From NCBI RefSeq assembly GCF_013093415.1, contig NZ_JABFBC010000001.1, positions 744,001-808,000 on the forward strand: a DNA stretch of 64,000 nucleotides, given 5' to 3'. A model generated the notes under the pieces. It was not told the DNA's origin and made no database searches. It saw only the letters and a program-made list of their open reading frames with translations. This document shows positions 17,200 to 25,753 of this stretch, piece after piece. This DNA is from Halovulum dunhuangense (GTDB lineage: Bacteria; Pseudomonadota; Alphaproteobacteria; Rhodobacterales; Rhodobacteraceae). Position numbers and translations under genes: made by a program. Each line of letters begins with the position of its first letter. The first letter of the stretch is position 1.

Positions 17200-18150
17200 A
17201 TGTTGAGCCGGACCGCCGAGAACCTTTACTGGACCGCCCGCCACATGGAGCGGGCCGACACAACTGCCCGCCTGCTGGAAATGGGCTACCGGATGCAGCT
17301 GATCCCGAGCGCGGAGGGCGGACATGCCAGCGAGTGGGGCTCGATCCTGGCGGCGTCTGGCGGCAGCGCCGATTTCGCCGCCCGCTACGGGGAACCGGCC
17401 GAACGCAACGTGGTCAGCTTCCTCGTCTTCGACCCGGCGAACCCGTCCTCGATCCGCAGCAGCCTGACCGCCGCCCGCAACAACGCCCGTGCGGTGCGCA
17501 CAGCCCTGACCACCGAGGTGTGGGAGGCGCTGAACCAGGCCTATCTCCAGTTCGGAGAGCTTGAGCGCACGCCAAGATCCGAGCTGAGCCTTCCGCAGAT
17601 CTGCGACTGGACCAAGCGCGCCGCCGGGCTGGTGCGGGGCGCTTTCGTGAACACCCAGCTCGAGAACGAGGGCTTCCGCTTCTTCAACCTGGGCTACGCT
17701 GTCGAGCGGGCCGACAACACGGCGCGGCTTCTGGACGTGAAGTACTACGTCCTTCTGCCCACGATCGACATGGTGGGCGGCGGCGTGGACAACTACCAGT
17801 GGACGACGCTGCTGCGCGCGCTTTCGGCGCATCGGGCCTATCACTGGGCTTATGGCGGCGACTACGCGCCGCGCACCATCGCGCATTTCCTGATCCTGAA
17901 CCGCAGCTGCCCGCGTTCGCTGGTTCATTGCGTGAACGCGACCGAGTCGCATCTGACGGCGCTGGCGCAGCTCCATGGCCAGCGCTCGGCTGCCACCAGC
18001 GCCGCCGCTGCGCTGCTGGAAGAGCTGGCCGAGGCGCAGATCTCCGACATCATCGAGGAAGGGCTGCACGATTTCCTGTCCCGCTTCATCGCGTCTAACG
18101 CGGCGCTCAGCGGGGCGATCGCCGACAGCTACCTGTTCGGAAAGGTGTGA
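17200..18150 (+). CDS. Alpha-E domain protein of the Anbu operon (DUF403)
   Basis: A 316-residue mainly helical protein, the alpha-E family (COG2307). It begins with the signature MLSRTAENLYWTARHMERAD and has the second repeat-like motif LGYAVERADNTARLLDVKY near residue 165. The C-terminal part HAYHWAYGG region and RSLVHCVNATE are also family-typical. It has no known enzyme activity and always accompanies the permuted ATP-grasp protein, so it is probably its partner subunit or acceptor. It is separated by 4 bases from the ATP-grasp gene and by one base from the transglutaminase gene. Confidence 0.92.
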   Translation: MLSRTAENLYWTARHMERADTTARLLEMGYRMQLIPSAEGGHASEWGSILAASGGSADFAARYGEPAERNVVSFLVFDPANPSSIRSSLTAARNNARAVRTALTTEVWEALNQAYLQFGELERTPRSELSLPQICDWTKRAAGLVRGAFVNTQLENEGFRFFNLGYAVERADNTARLLDVKYYVLLPTIDMVGGGVDNYQWTTLLRALSAHRAYHWAYGGDYAPRTIAHFLILNRSCPRSLVHCVNATESHLTALAQLHGQRSAATSAAAALLEELAEAQISDIIEEGLHDFLSRFIASNAALSGAIADSYLFGKV

Positions 18151-18151
18151 C

Positions 18152-18961
18152 ATGCGGATCAGCGTTCGGCACGAGACGACCTACCGCTTCGATCCGCCCC
18201 GCGCGCGGGTGATCCAGAGCCATCGGCTGACGCCCTCGGCCCATGCCGGCCAGAAGCCGCTGTCCTGGGAGGTCCGCGTCGATGGCGCGCTCTTCGGCTC
18301 GGGCTTCACCGACGGGGCGGGGGATCTGGTGAGGACCATGACGCTTGACGGTCCGGTGTCGGAAATGCTGATCGAAGTCACCGGAGAGGTCGACACCACC
18401 GACACCGTGGGCGTACTGCGCGGGCACCGCGAGATCGTCTCGCCGCGGGTGTATCTGCGCCGCACGCGGATGACCGCGCCCGGCGTGGCGCTGACGGCGC
18501 TCTCGGACCGGCTTGGCGCGCCCGCGACGGCGCTGCAACATGCGCATGACATGGCGGGCCTTGTGGCCGAAAGCGTCATCTATACCCCGGGGGCCACCGA
18601 CCAGGGGATGACCGCCTCCGAGGTGCTGGAACTGGGCCACGGCGTCTGCCAGGACCATGCGCAGGTGCTGATCGCCCTCGCACGGATGCGCGAAACGCCC
18701 GCGCGCTATGTACATGGCTACCTGTTCGCCGATGCCGACGGAAGCGCGCACGAGGCCAGCCACGCCTGGGCCGAGCTTTGGGTCGAGGATCTGGGCTGGG
18801 TCGGCTTCGATCCCGCCAACCGCTGTTGCCCGGACGACCGCTACATCCGCGTGGGCTCGGGGCTTGACGCGCTTGACGCCGCGCCGATCCGTGGCATCTC
18901 GCTTGGCGGCGGCACCGAAACGATGGATATTGCCGTCAGCGTCGCGGCGTCCCAGCAGTAA
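18152..18961 (+). CDS. Transglutaminase-like cysteine protease of the Anbu operon
   Basis: A 269-residue protein with an N-terminal beta domain (MRISVRHETTYRFD start, family-typical) and a C-terminal transglutaminase core. The catalytic triad is visible: Cys166 in HGVCQDHA, His204 in EASHAWAELW and Asp220 in GFDPANR. Bacterial members act as peptidases or as amide-forming transferases. In this operon it could trim, or transfer, the product of the ATP-grasp ligase. The ATG lies one base after the alpha-E stop. No signal peptide is seen, so it should be cytoplasmic. Confidence 0.93.
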   Translation: MRISVRHETTYRFDPPRARVIQSHRLTPSAHAGQKPLSWEVRVDGALFGSGFTDGAGDLVRTMTLDGPVSEMLIEVTGEVDTTDTVGVLRGHREIVSPRVYLRRTRMTAPGVALTALSDRLGAPATALQHAHDMAGLVAESVIYTPGATDQGMTASEVLELGHGVCQDHAQVLIALARMRETPARYVHGYLFADADGSAHEASHAWAELWVEDLGWVGFDPANRCCPDDRYIRVGSGLDALDAAPIRGISLGGGTETMDIAVSVAASQQ

Positions 18962-18985
18962 GGGGCCGCGGGATCGAGGGACCGG

Positions 18986-19726
18986 ATGACCTATTGCGTG
19001 GGCCTTCTGCTGGACGAAGGCATGGTATTTCTGAGCGACACGAGAACCAATGCCGGGGTGGACAACATCTCCACCTATCGCAAGCTCTATACCTTCGAGG
19101 AACCGGGCGAGCGGGTCATCGTGATCCAGACGGCCGGCTCGCTGTCGGTCACGCAGACCGTGCTGGCAAAGCTGCGCGAGGCGATCGAGGATCCCGATGC
19201 GACGCCCGACACCTCCATCCTCCAGGCGCCGACCATGCTGCGCGTGGCCGAGATCGTGGGCGAGATGCTGTCGCGGGTCACCGCCGAGATCGGCGCCAGG
19301 GTGAATCGCGTGGCCCAGGCCGCCACCGCCTCGATGATCGTGGGCGGCCAGCGGCGCGGTGGCGCGCAACGGCTGTTCCTGATCTACCCGGAGGGCAATT
19401 TCATCGAGGCGACGGAAGACACGCCCTATCTCCAGATCGGCGAGCACAAATACGGCAAGCCGATCCTCGACCGGGTGGTGCGGCCCGACACCTCGCTGGC
19501 CGATGCGCGCAAGGCGGTGCTGCTTTCGATGGATTCGACCCTGCGCTCGAACCTGTCGGTGGGCATGCCGCTCGATCTGGCGATCACCCGCGCGGATGCC
19601 TGCCGTATCGAGGAGTTGACCCGGGTCGAGGCGAACGATCCCGACTTCCTTGCCATGTCGGAGGCATGGTCGAACGCCCTGCGCGAAAGCTTCAAGTCGG
19701 TGCCGGTCGCGGGCCAGTCGCGCTGA
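18986..19726 (+). CDS. Anbu, proteasome-related Ntn-hydrolase
   Basis: A 246-residue peptidase of the Anbu family, the bacterial relative of HslV and proteasome beta subunits. After removal of Met1 the nucleophile is Thr2 in MTYCVGLLLDEG; SDTRTNAG supplies the Asp equivalent to proteasome Asp17, and YRKLYTF the Lys. Because the nucleophile follows Met directly, the start codon is certain. Family members assemble into open or helical ring-like oligomers. No ATPase unfoldase gene is nearby. It closes the operon with ATP-grasp, alpha-E and transglutaminase genes; the cellular substrate is not known. Confidence 0.95.
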   Translation: MTYCVGLLLDEGMVFLSDTRTNAGVDNISTYRKLYTFEEPGERVIVIQTAGSLSVTQTVLAKLREAIEDPDATPDTSILQAPTMLRVAEIVGEMLSRVTAEIGARVNRVAQAATASMIVGGQRRGGAQRLFLIYPEGNFIEATEDTPYLQIGEHKYGKPILDRVVRPDTSLADARKAVLLSMDSTLRSNLSVGMPLDLAITRADACRIEELTRVEANDPDFLAMSEAWSNALRESFKSVPVAGQSR

Positions 19727-19733
19727 GCGCGGA

Positions 19734-20585
19734 TCAGCCCGTCACCGCCTCGGCCCGCATCGCCTGCCCGCCATCGGGCCGTTCTGCCCAGATCATCAGC
19801 CCATCGGCCGTTTCCGCCCCGTGGATATGGAAGGGGGCATCGTGGAACAGCGGCGCCGTCGCCCGGAACGAAAAGGCGGTGACGCCACGCGGGCCGGCCA
19901 TCTCGCTCGCCAATCCCATCAGCAGCGTGGCGATCAGCGGACCATGCACGATGCAGCCCGGATAGCCCTCGACATCGCGGCAATAGTCCAGGTCGTAATG
20001 GATCCGGTGCCCGTTGAAGGTGAGCGCCGAGTAGCGGAACAACAGCGGCATGGACGGCGTGATCGTGCGGCTGACCTGCGGCGCGATCCCGGGCAGCGGC
20101 GGCGCCTTTGGCGCGGGCGCGCCGGGCGCGGGCGCCTCGCGGTAGACGATGTCGTGCTCCTCCTCGAAGGCGGGGGTGCCGTCGCCGCTGACCTGGTGAC
20201 GGACCGTCACGAAGCACAACTGCCCCGACCCGCCCTGCTTGACCGCGACGCTTTCGATGGTCGAGCGCCGCTCGGCCACCTCTCCCAGACGAAGCGGGCG
20301 CTGGAAGCGGAAACGCCCGCCGGCCCACATCCGGCGCGGCAGCGGCACGGGGGGCAGGAAGCCGCCCTTTTCCGGGTGGCCATCCTCGCCCAGCGCGGCG
20401 GTCGGCGCCTCGGTCGGGAAATAGATCCAGTGCCACAGCGGCGGCAGCGCGCCGCCCGTCTCAAGTGTCACGGGCAGGTCGAGCGTCGCCTGCATCAGCC
20501 GCGCGGGCCGTGCGGTGATCAGGTCGCGCGTCGTTTCGCTGCGGCCGATCCAGGATTTCAGATGCGCCTCGTCCAGCGTGCTCAT
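19734..20585 (-). CDS. FAS1-type MaoC hydratase, mesaconyl-/itaconyl-CoA hydratase-like
   Basis: A 283-residue double hot-dog protein of the family that includes mesaconyl-C4-CoA hydratase and itaconyl-CoA hydratase. The N-terminal half has PLWHWIYFPTEAP and RRMWAGGRFRFQRPLRLGE; the C-terminal half has LFRYSALTFNGHRIHYDLDYC, containing the hydratase Asn/His region, then HGPLIATLLMGL. It overlaps the CoA-transferase gene by 4 bases. The pair fits activation and hydration of a C5 dicarboxylate such as mesaconate or itaconate. Which acid is used cannot be decided from sequence. Confidence 0.88.
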   Translation of the reverse strand: MSTLDEAHLKSWIGRSETTRDLITARPARLMQATLDLPVTLETGGALPPLWHWIYFPTEAPTAALGEDGHPEKGGFLPPVPLPRRMWAGGRFRFQRPLRLGEVAERRSTIESVAVKQGGSGQLCFVTVRHQVSGDGTPAFEEEHDIVYREAPAPGAPAPKAPPLPGIAPQVSRTITPSMPLLFRYSALTFNGHRIHYDLDYCRDVEGYPGCIVHGPLIATLLMGLASEMAGPRGVTAFSFRATAPLFHDAPFHIHGAETADGLMIWAERPDGGQAMRAEAVTG

Positions 20586-21706
20586 GCCGCGAACTCCTTG
20601 CGGATGGCCGCCCCCTGCGCGTCGATCGCCGGGGCGGGGCCGGGGCGGGTGCCCTCGACGCCGCGCACGGCGCGTGCGGGGCCTGACACCACCGCGCCGC
20701 CCGAGGTGGTCAGATCGCGCCGCCGCAGCGCCGGGTGGCGCGTCACGTCCTCGGGGGTGTTGACCGCGCCATAGGCGATCGAGGCCGCCGCCAGCCGGGC
20801 GCGCAACTCCTCGGCCTTGATCTGTCCGATGCGCGCCGACAGCGCCGCCTCCAGCGCGTCGCGGTTTTCGACCCGCGCGGCGTTGCCCTTGAAGCGGGGA
20901 TCGCTGGCCAGTTCGGGCAAGTCCAGCGCCTCCTGGGTCAGGCGCAGCCATTCCCGTTCGTTCTGGATCGAGATCAGCGTCAGCGCCCCGTCGGATGACT
21001 GGTAGGCGCCGTAGGGCGCGATGGAGGGGTGCCGCAGCCCCTGCCGGGTCGGTGCGCCGGACCCGTATTCGGTATGGATCAGCGGCACCGCCATCCAGTT
21101 CGCCGCCACGTCGAACAGCGTCACCTCGATCGTGCGGCCCTTGCCCGTGCGCCCGCGCGCGATCAGCGCCTCAAGCACCTGGGCATGGGCCGTCATCCCG
21201 GCGCCGATATCGCAGATCGAGACGCCCACGCGCCCCATTTCCTGCGGCCCGCCGGTGATCGCCGAAAGCCCGCTTTCCGCCTGCACCAGCAGGTCATAGG
21301 CCTTCAGCCCGTCCACCCCCGGCCCGCTGCCATAGCCCGAGATCGAGACGCAGGTCAGCCCCGGATTGCGCGCCTGAAGCGCCTCGGGCGACAGGCCGGC
21401 CCGGTCGGCGGCACCGGGGGCGAGGTTCTGCACGAACACGTCCGCGCGGTCGAGCATCCGGTTCAGAAGTGCCAGATCGCCCTCCTGCTTGATGTCGAGC
21501 GCGATCGATTCCTTGCCCTGGTTCAGCCAGACGAAATAGGACGAGTCGCCCTTTGCCGCCCGGTCGTAGCCGCGGGCGAAATCGCCCTCTGCCCGTTCGA
21601 TCTTGATGACCCGCGCCCCGGCCGCGGCCAGTTCGGCCGTGCAGTAGGGGGCCGCCACCGCCTGTTCCAGGGCAATCACCAGTATCCCGTCGAGTGCGCC
21701 GCTCAT
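20582..21706 (-). CDS. CaiB/BaiF family (type III) CoA-transferase
   Basis: A 374-residue type III CoA-transferase. It starts MSGALDGILVIALEQAVAAP, has the conserved GDSSYFVWLNQGKESIALD, and the catalytic Asp lies in GLKAYDLLVQAESGL. It moves CoA between carboxylic acids through an aspartyl-CoA anhydride. With the downstream FAS1-type hydratase it resembles itaconate CoA-transferase or mesaconyl-CoA C1-C4 transferase. It overlaps both neighbours by 4 bases (LacI regulator upstream, hydratase downstream), so the operon order is regulator, transferase, hydratase. Confidence 0.9.
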   Translation of the reverse strand: MSGALDGILVIALEQAVAAPYCTAELAAAGARVIKIERAEGDFARGYDRAAKGDSSYFVWLNQGKESIALDIKQEGDLALLNRMLDRADVFVQNLAPGAADRAGLSPEALQARNPGLTCVSISGYGSGPGVDGLKAYDLLVQAESGLSAITGGPQEMGRVGVSICDIGAGMTAHAQVLEALIARGRTGKGRTIEVTLFDVAANWMAVPLIHTEYGSGAPTRQGLRHPSIAPYGAYQSSDGALTLISIQNEREWLRLTQEALDLPELASDPRFKGNAARVENRDALEAALSARIGQIKAEELRARLAAASIAYGAVNTPEDVTRHPALRRRDLTTSGGAVVSGPARAVRGVEGTRPGPAPAIDAQGAAIRKEFAA

Positions 21707-22734
21707 GTTGGTCTTCTCCTCGTGCTGTCACGCTGGATCAGCGTGAATCCCAGATCGCGGACCATCGGTCCCGGATCCTCGTCCGCCAGGCGGGCCAGGA
21801 TCATTGTCATCGCCTGCCGCCCGATCTCTCGCCGCGGGGTGCGGACCGAGGTGATCGACGGATGTGCCACCGCCATCGCCGCGATGTCGTTGAACCCGCA
21901 GATCCCGAAGGCCTGCGGCACCTCGATGCCGCGGCGCTGGCACTCGAACAGCACGCCCAGCGCCAGGTCGTCGTTGTTGCACAGCACCGCATCCGCCTGC
22001 GGGTCGCGCGACAGAAGCTCGGTGAACTGCGCCGCCCCCAGCGGCACCGAAGACGGCTGCTCGGCGAACAGCACGCGTGCCGCGTTGAACAGCCCGTCCG
22101 CCTCAAGCCCTGCGCGAAAGCCCGACAGCCTGCGGGTGGACCGCGCATCGCGCCGCGCGCCAAGAAAGCCGATCCGCCTGTAGCCGGCATCGACCAGGTG
22201 GCGGGCGGCGGCGCGGGCGGCCTCGGAATGGGAAAAGCCCACCATCATGTCGAAGGGCGCGGGCCCCATCTCGGTGATCTGCACGATCGGGCAGGGCGCC
22301 GCGCGCAACAGCTTTGCCGTTGTGGCGCTCTGGTCGATGCCGGTCACGATCAGCGCCGCGGGCCGCTGGTGCAGGAACAGCCGTACAAGGCGCTCCTCCT
22401 CGGCCTGGGAATAGCGGGTGTTGGCGATCTGGACCCGGAAATCAGATGTCTCGGCCACTTCGTAGACGCCGCGCATCGTGTCGAGAAACACCGAGTTTGT
22501 GACCGAAGGCACCAGCACCCCGATGATGTCCGAGCGTTGCGACGCCAGCGCCTGTGCCGCCGGGTCCGGGGTATAGCCCAGGTTGCGGATCGCGGCGTTG
22601 ACCCGCGCCCGCGCATCCGTCGAAACCCGTTCCGGCGTGCGCAGCGCGCGGCTGACCGTGATCGCGCTGACCCCGGCGGCGCGCGCCACGTCCATGATCG
22701 TGGGATTGCCCGTCGTGCGGCGCTTGCGGGCCAT
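21703..22734 (-). CDS. LacI-family transcriptional regulator
   Basis: A 343-residue LacI/GalR regulator. The N-terminal helix-turn-helix reads TIMDVARAAGVSAITVSRAL, followed by the hinge helix PAAQALASQRSDIIGVLVP. The remaining part is a periplasmic-binding-protein-like effector domain with CNNDDLALGVLFECQRRGIEVP and GFNDIAAMAVAHPSITSV. The DNA-binding part is close to GntR-type members. It is the first gene of an operon with the CoA-transferase and hydratase and most likely controls them; the inducer would be the acid or its CoA product. No palindromic operator is obvious in the 3-base gap to smpB. Confidence 0.92.
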   Translation of the reverse strand: MARKRRTTGNPTIMDVARAAGVSAITVSRALRTPERVSTDARARVNAAIRNLGYTPDPAAQALASQRSDIIGVLVPSVTNSVFLDTMRGVYEVAETSDFRVQIANTRYSQAEEERLVRLFLHQRPAALIVTGIDQSATTAKLLRAAPCPIVQITEMGPAPFDMMVGFSHSEAARAAARHLVDAGYRRIGFLGARRDARSTRRLSGFRAGLEADGLFNAARVLFAEQPSSVPLGAAQFTELLSRDPQADAVLCNNDDLALGVLFECQRRGIEVPQAFGICGFNDIAAMAVAHPSITSVRTPRREIGRQAMTMILARLADEDPGPMVRDLGFTLIQRDSTRRRPT

Positions 22735-22737
22735 GTC

Positions 22738-23211
22738 CTACCCGTGGTCGCGCAGCAGGCGCTGCTTCTGCCGGTTCCAGTCGCGCTGCTTTTCCGTCTC
22801 GCGCTTGTCGGCCAGCTTCTTGCCCTTGGCGACGCCGATCTTCACCTTGGCGATCCCGCGCGCGTTGAAATAGAGCGCGAGCGGCACCAGCGTCATGCCT
22901 TCGCGCGCGGTTCCCTGCCAGAGCTTCGCGATCTCGCGCCTGGAGGCCAGCAGCTTCCGGCGGCGGCGTTCCTCGTGGCCGAAGGTCTTGGCCTTGTCAT
23001 AGGACTCGATGTGGGCGTTCACCAGCCACAGCTCGCCATCCTTCACCTCGGCATAGCTTTCGGTGATCTGCGCATGGCCCTGGCGCAGGGATTTGACCTC
23101 GGATCCTTCCAGCACGATGCCGCATTCGAGATCGCTCTCGATCGCGTAATTGTAGCGCGCCTTTCGGTTTTCCGCGACCGTGCGCACGTTGCTGGGAGGT
23201 TTTTTCGCCAT
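22738..23211 (-). CDS. smpB: SsrA-binding protein SmpB
   Basis: A 157-residue tmRNA-binding protein that brings tmRNA to stalled ribosomes for trans-translation. It has [33 protein letters not shown] and the C-terminal tail [20 protein letters not shown], which inserts in the ribosomal mRNA channel. The start [18 protein letters not shown] is preferred over an upstream in-frame ATG by family alignment. It lies just upstream of the LacI regulator and is divergent from the SbmA/BacA gene. The tmRNA gene is not in the window. Confidence 0.97.
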   Translation of the reverse strand: MAKKPPSNVRTVAENRKARYNYAIESDLECGIVLEGSEVKSLRQGHAQITESYAEVKDGELWLVNAHIESYDKAKTFGHEERRRRKLLASRREIAKLWQGTAREGMTLVPLALYFNARGIAKVKIGVAKGKKLADKRETEKQRDWNRQKQRLLRDHG

Positions 23212-23358
23212 AGGCCCGGACATAAGTGAGCGCCGTGCCACTGTCCAGTGGCCGCCCTCCGCGCGCGATTGTGAGAGCGCGGGGCACCGGCGCCCTTGGC
23301 AACGGGCCGGGCTTCGCGCTTAGATCGGCGGCGCATCCATCGAAGGGAGCAGGCGGAC

Positions 23359-24639
23359 GTGTTCGAATCCTTCTTTCCGCGGCCCGGGCGGTTCTTCGGT
23401 TCCGCACTCGGCTGGGCTATCCTGTGCGTGGTCCTGTGGTTTGCCAGCGCCAGCGGCTGGGGCGAGGCGCTGTCGCTGGGCGGACTTGCGGGCTATGGCT
23501 ATCCCGGCACGCTGGTGGATGGCGGCAACGAGTCCGCCGCCGCCGCCCATGCCGCCGCCACGGACGCGGCGCAGACCTTCTGGTTGTGGCAGTACATGAT
23601 CGCGGCCTATGTCGCCTTCGTCGCCTTCTGGATGATCGCCGTGCCCCACCGATGGGGCCGTTGGTCGGTGGCCGGTTCGGCGCTGATCATCTTCGTGACC
23701 TGGTTCCAGGTGCAGCTCGACGTGATGATCAACGAATGGTTCGGCGAGTTCTACGACCTGATCCAGGTGGCTCTGGCCGGCGACAGCGAGCTTTCCGCGG
23801 CCGACTACTACGGAACGCTGTTCACTTTCCTCAAGATCGCCATGGTGTTCATCTTCGTGGCGGTGCTGAACAACTTCTTCGTCAGCCATTATGTGTTCCG
23901 ATGGCGCACCGCGATGAACGACCGCTACATGGCGATGTGGCCGCGCATCCGCACGATCGAAGGCGCCTCCCAGCGGGTGCAGGAGGACACGATGCGCTTC
24001 GCCCGCATCATGGAGACGCTCGGCACCCGCTTCATCGACAGCATCATGACGCTGATCGCCTTTACCCCGATCCTGTGGGGGCTGTCGTCCTTCGTGGGCG
24101 AGTTGCCCATCATCGGCGCGGTGCCGCAGGCGCTGGTCTTCACCGCCTTCATCTGGGCGGCCACCGGCACCACGATCCTGGCACTGGCCGGCATCCGGCT
24201 GCCGGGCCTGGAGTTCCGCAACCAGCGGGTCGAGGCCGCCTACCGCAAGGAGCTGGTCCTGGGCGAGGATGCGCCCGACCGCGCGGCGCCCCCGACCGTG
24301 CAGGAGCTTTATGCCAACGTCCGGAAGAACTACTTCCGGCTCTACCTCAACTATCTCTATTTCGACATCGCCCGCTTCGGCTATCTCCAGGCGGGGGTCA
24401 TGGTGCCCTATATCGCGCTTGGCCCCACGGTGATCGCGGCCGGCTTCACCCTTGGCGTCATGCAGCAGATCATCCGTGCCTTCAGCCGGGTCGAGGACAG
24501 CTTCCAGTTCCTCGTGCACAACTGGTCCACGATCGTCGAGCTGATGTCGATCTACAAGCGGCTCAAGGCCTTCGAGCAGACCATCGCCGGGCAGGAGCTG
24601 ACAGGGATCGAACTGGAACCCGAGACGCGGCCCGCCTGA
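23359..24639 (+). CDS. sbmA: SbmA/BacA-family peptide importer
   Basis: A 426-residue inner-membrane protein with about eight helices, of the SbmA/BacA family that imports proline-rich and other antimicrobial peptides, bleomycin and microcins using the proton gradient. The start is a GTG giving FESFFPRPGRFFGSALGWA, which matches the E. coli SbmA start almost residue for residue; an upstream in-frame ATG is less likely. Other motifs are EWFGEFYDLIQ, RWRTAMNDRYMAMWPRIRTI and GASQRVQEDTMRFARI. There is no ATPase domain, so it is SbmA-type rather than the ABC-fused type. Confidence 0.94.
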   Translation: MFESFFPRPGRFFGSALGWAILCVVLWFASASGWGEALSLGGLAGYGYPGTLVDGGNESAAAAHAAATDAAQTFWLWQYMIAAYVAFVAFWMIAVPHRWGRWSVAGSALIIFVTWFQVQLDVMINEWFGEFYDLIQVALAGDSELSAADYYGTLFTFLKIAMVFIFVAVLNNFFVSHYVFRWRTAMNDRYMAMWPRIRTIEGASQRVQEDTMRFARIMETLGTRFIDSIMTLIAFTPILWGLSSFVGELPIIGAVPQALVFTAFIWAATGTTILALAGIRLPGLEFRNQRVEAAYRKELVLGEDAPDRAAPPTVQELYANVRKNYFRLYLNYLYFDIARFGYLQAGVMVPYIALGPTVIAAGFTLGVMQQIIRAFSRVEDSFQFLVHNWSTIVELMSIYKRLKAFEQTIAGQELTGIELEPETRPA

Positions 24640-24658
24640 GGCAGGCCGCGCGTCAGGG

Positions 24659-25531
24659 TCAGATCAGGCCGGCATGGCGCATGGCGGCCTGCATCTGCGC
24701 CTCGGTCTCGGGCGCGATCGGCACCAGCGGCGAGCGCAGTTCGTTCGCGCACTTGCCCAGCAGGCTGAGCGCATACTTGGCCGGGCAGGGGTTCGGTTCG
24801 GCAAAGGCGGCGCGGTGCAGCGGCATCAGGCGGTCCTGGTAGTCCAGCGCGCGGCGGTAGTCGCCCGCCAGCATCGCCTCCTGGAACTCGGCCGACAGGC
24901 GCGGCGCGATGTTGGCGATGACCGAGATGCAGCCAACCCCGCCATGCGCGTTGAACCCCAGCGCCGAGGCATCCTCGCCCGAAAGCTGGATGAAATCCTT
25001 GCCGCAGGTGATCCGCGTGTCCGACACGCGGGTGATGTCGCCGGTCGCGTCCTTGACGCCCACGATGCGCGGCAGCTTCGCCAGCTCGCCCATGGTCTGG
25101 GGCGTCATGTCGATCACCGACCGGCCGGGGATGTTGTATATGATGATCGGCAGGCTGCACGCATCGTGCAGCGTGGTGTAATGGAGCTTCAGCCCGCGCT
25201 GGTTCGGCTTGTTGTAATAGGGCGTCACCACCAGCGCCGCGTCCGCGCCGACGCGTTCCGCATGCTGGATGAAGCGGATCGACTCGGCGGTGTTGTTGGA
25301 CCCGGCACCGGCGATCACCGGGATCCGGCCGCGGGCCTGGTTCACGATGATCTCGATGCAGCCCTCGTGCTCCTCATGGGTCAGGGTAGGGCTTTCGGCG
25401 GTGGTGCCGACCGCGACGATGCCGTGGCTGCCTTCCTCCACATGCCAGTCCACCAGCTCTTTCAGCGCCTTCACATCCACTTCGCCGTTACGGAAAGGGG
25501 TAATGAGGGCGGGGATCGATCCCTTGAACAT
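24659..25531 (-). CDS. dapA: 4-hydroxy-tetrahydrodipicolinate synthase
   Basis: A 290-residue class I aldolase that condenses pyruvate with aspartate semialdehyde in lysine and peptidoglycan precursor synthesis. The Schiff-base lysine is Lys160 in [13 protein letters not shown]; Tyr132 in [10 protein letters not shown] and the Thr pair in [15 protein letters not shown] (43-44) complete the proton relay. The start [13 protein letters not shown] is family-typical. It is convergent with the SbmA gene across 19 bases and divergent from the lytic transglycosylase gene. Confidence 0.96.
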   Translation of the reverse strand: MFKGSIPALITPFRNGEVDVKALKELVDWHVEEGSHGIVAVGTTAESPTLTHEEHEGCIEIIVNQARGRIPVIAGAGSNNTAESIRFIQHAERVGADAALVVTPYYNKPNQRGLKLHYTTLHDACSLPIIIYNIPGRSVIDMTPQTMGELAKLPRIVGVKDATGDITRVSDTRITCGKDFIQLSGEDASALGFNAHGGVGCISVIANIAPRLSAEFQEAMLAGDYRRALDYQDRLMPLHRAAFAEPNPCPAKYALSLLGKCANELRSPLVPIAPETEAQMQAAMRHAGLI

Positions 25532-25753
25532 CTTGGCTGGTCTCCTGAGATCCCGCATCGCGCGGGGGGCGGTAAGTGATCCGTTTCGGCCGGGCGCAGG
25601 GCGACCCGCGAAACCGCGCAGACACTAGCGACGAATTGAACGGGCGGCAAGACGCCGGCGGGTTGACCGGGGCAGACCGGGGCCGCGAATCCTGCTAGGC
25701 TCGTCGCCAAACAAAAAGACCATCTCCAGATCGGTCCGAGACGAGAGCAGGCC

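Noticed and set aside
23238..23251. Palindrome CCACTG-TC-CAGTGG between smpB and sbmA
   Set aside because: Symmetric, but position relative to either promoter is unclear and no regulator is adjacent, so it is not listed as an operator.
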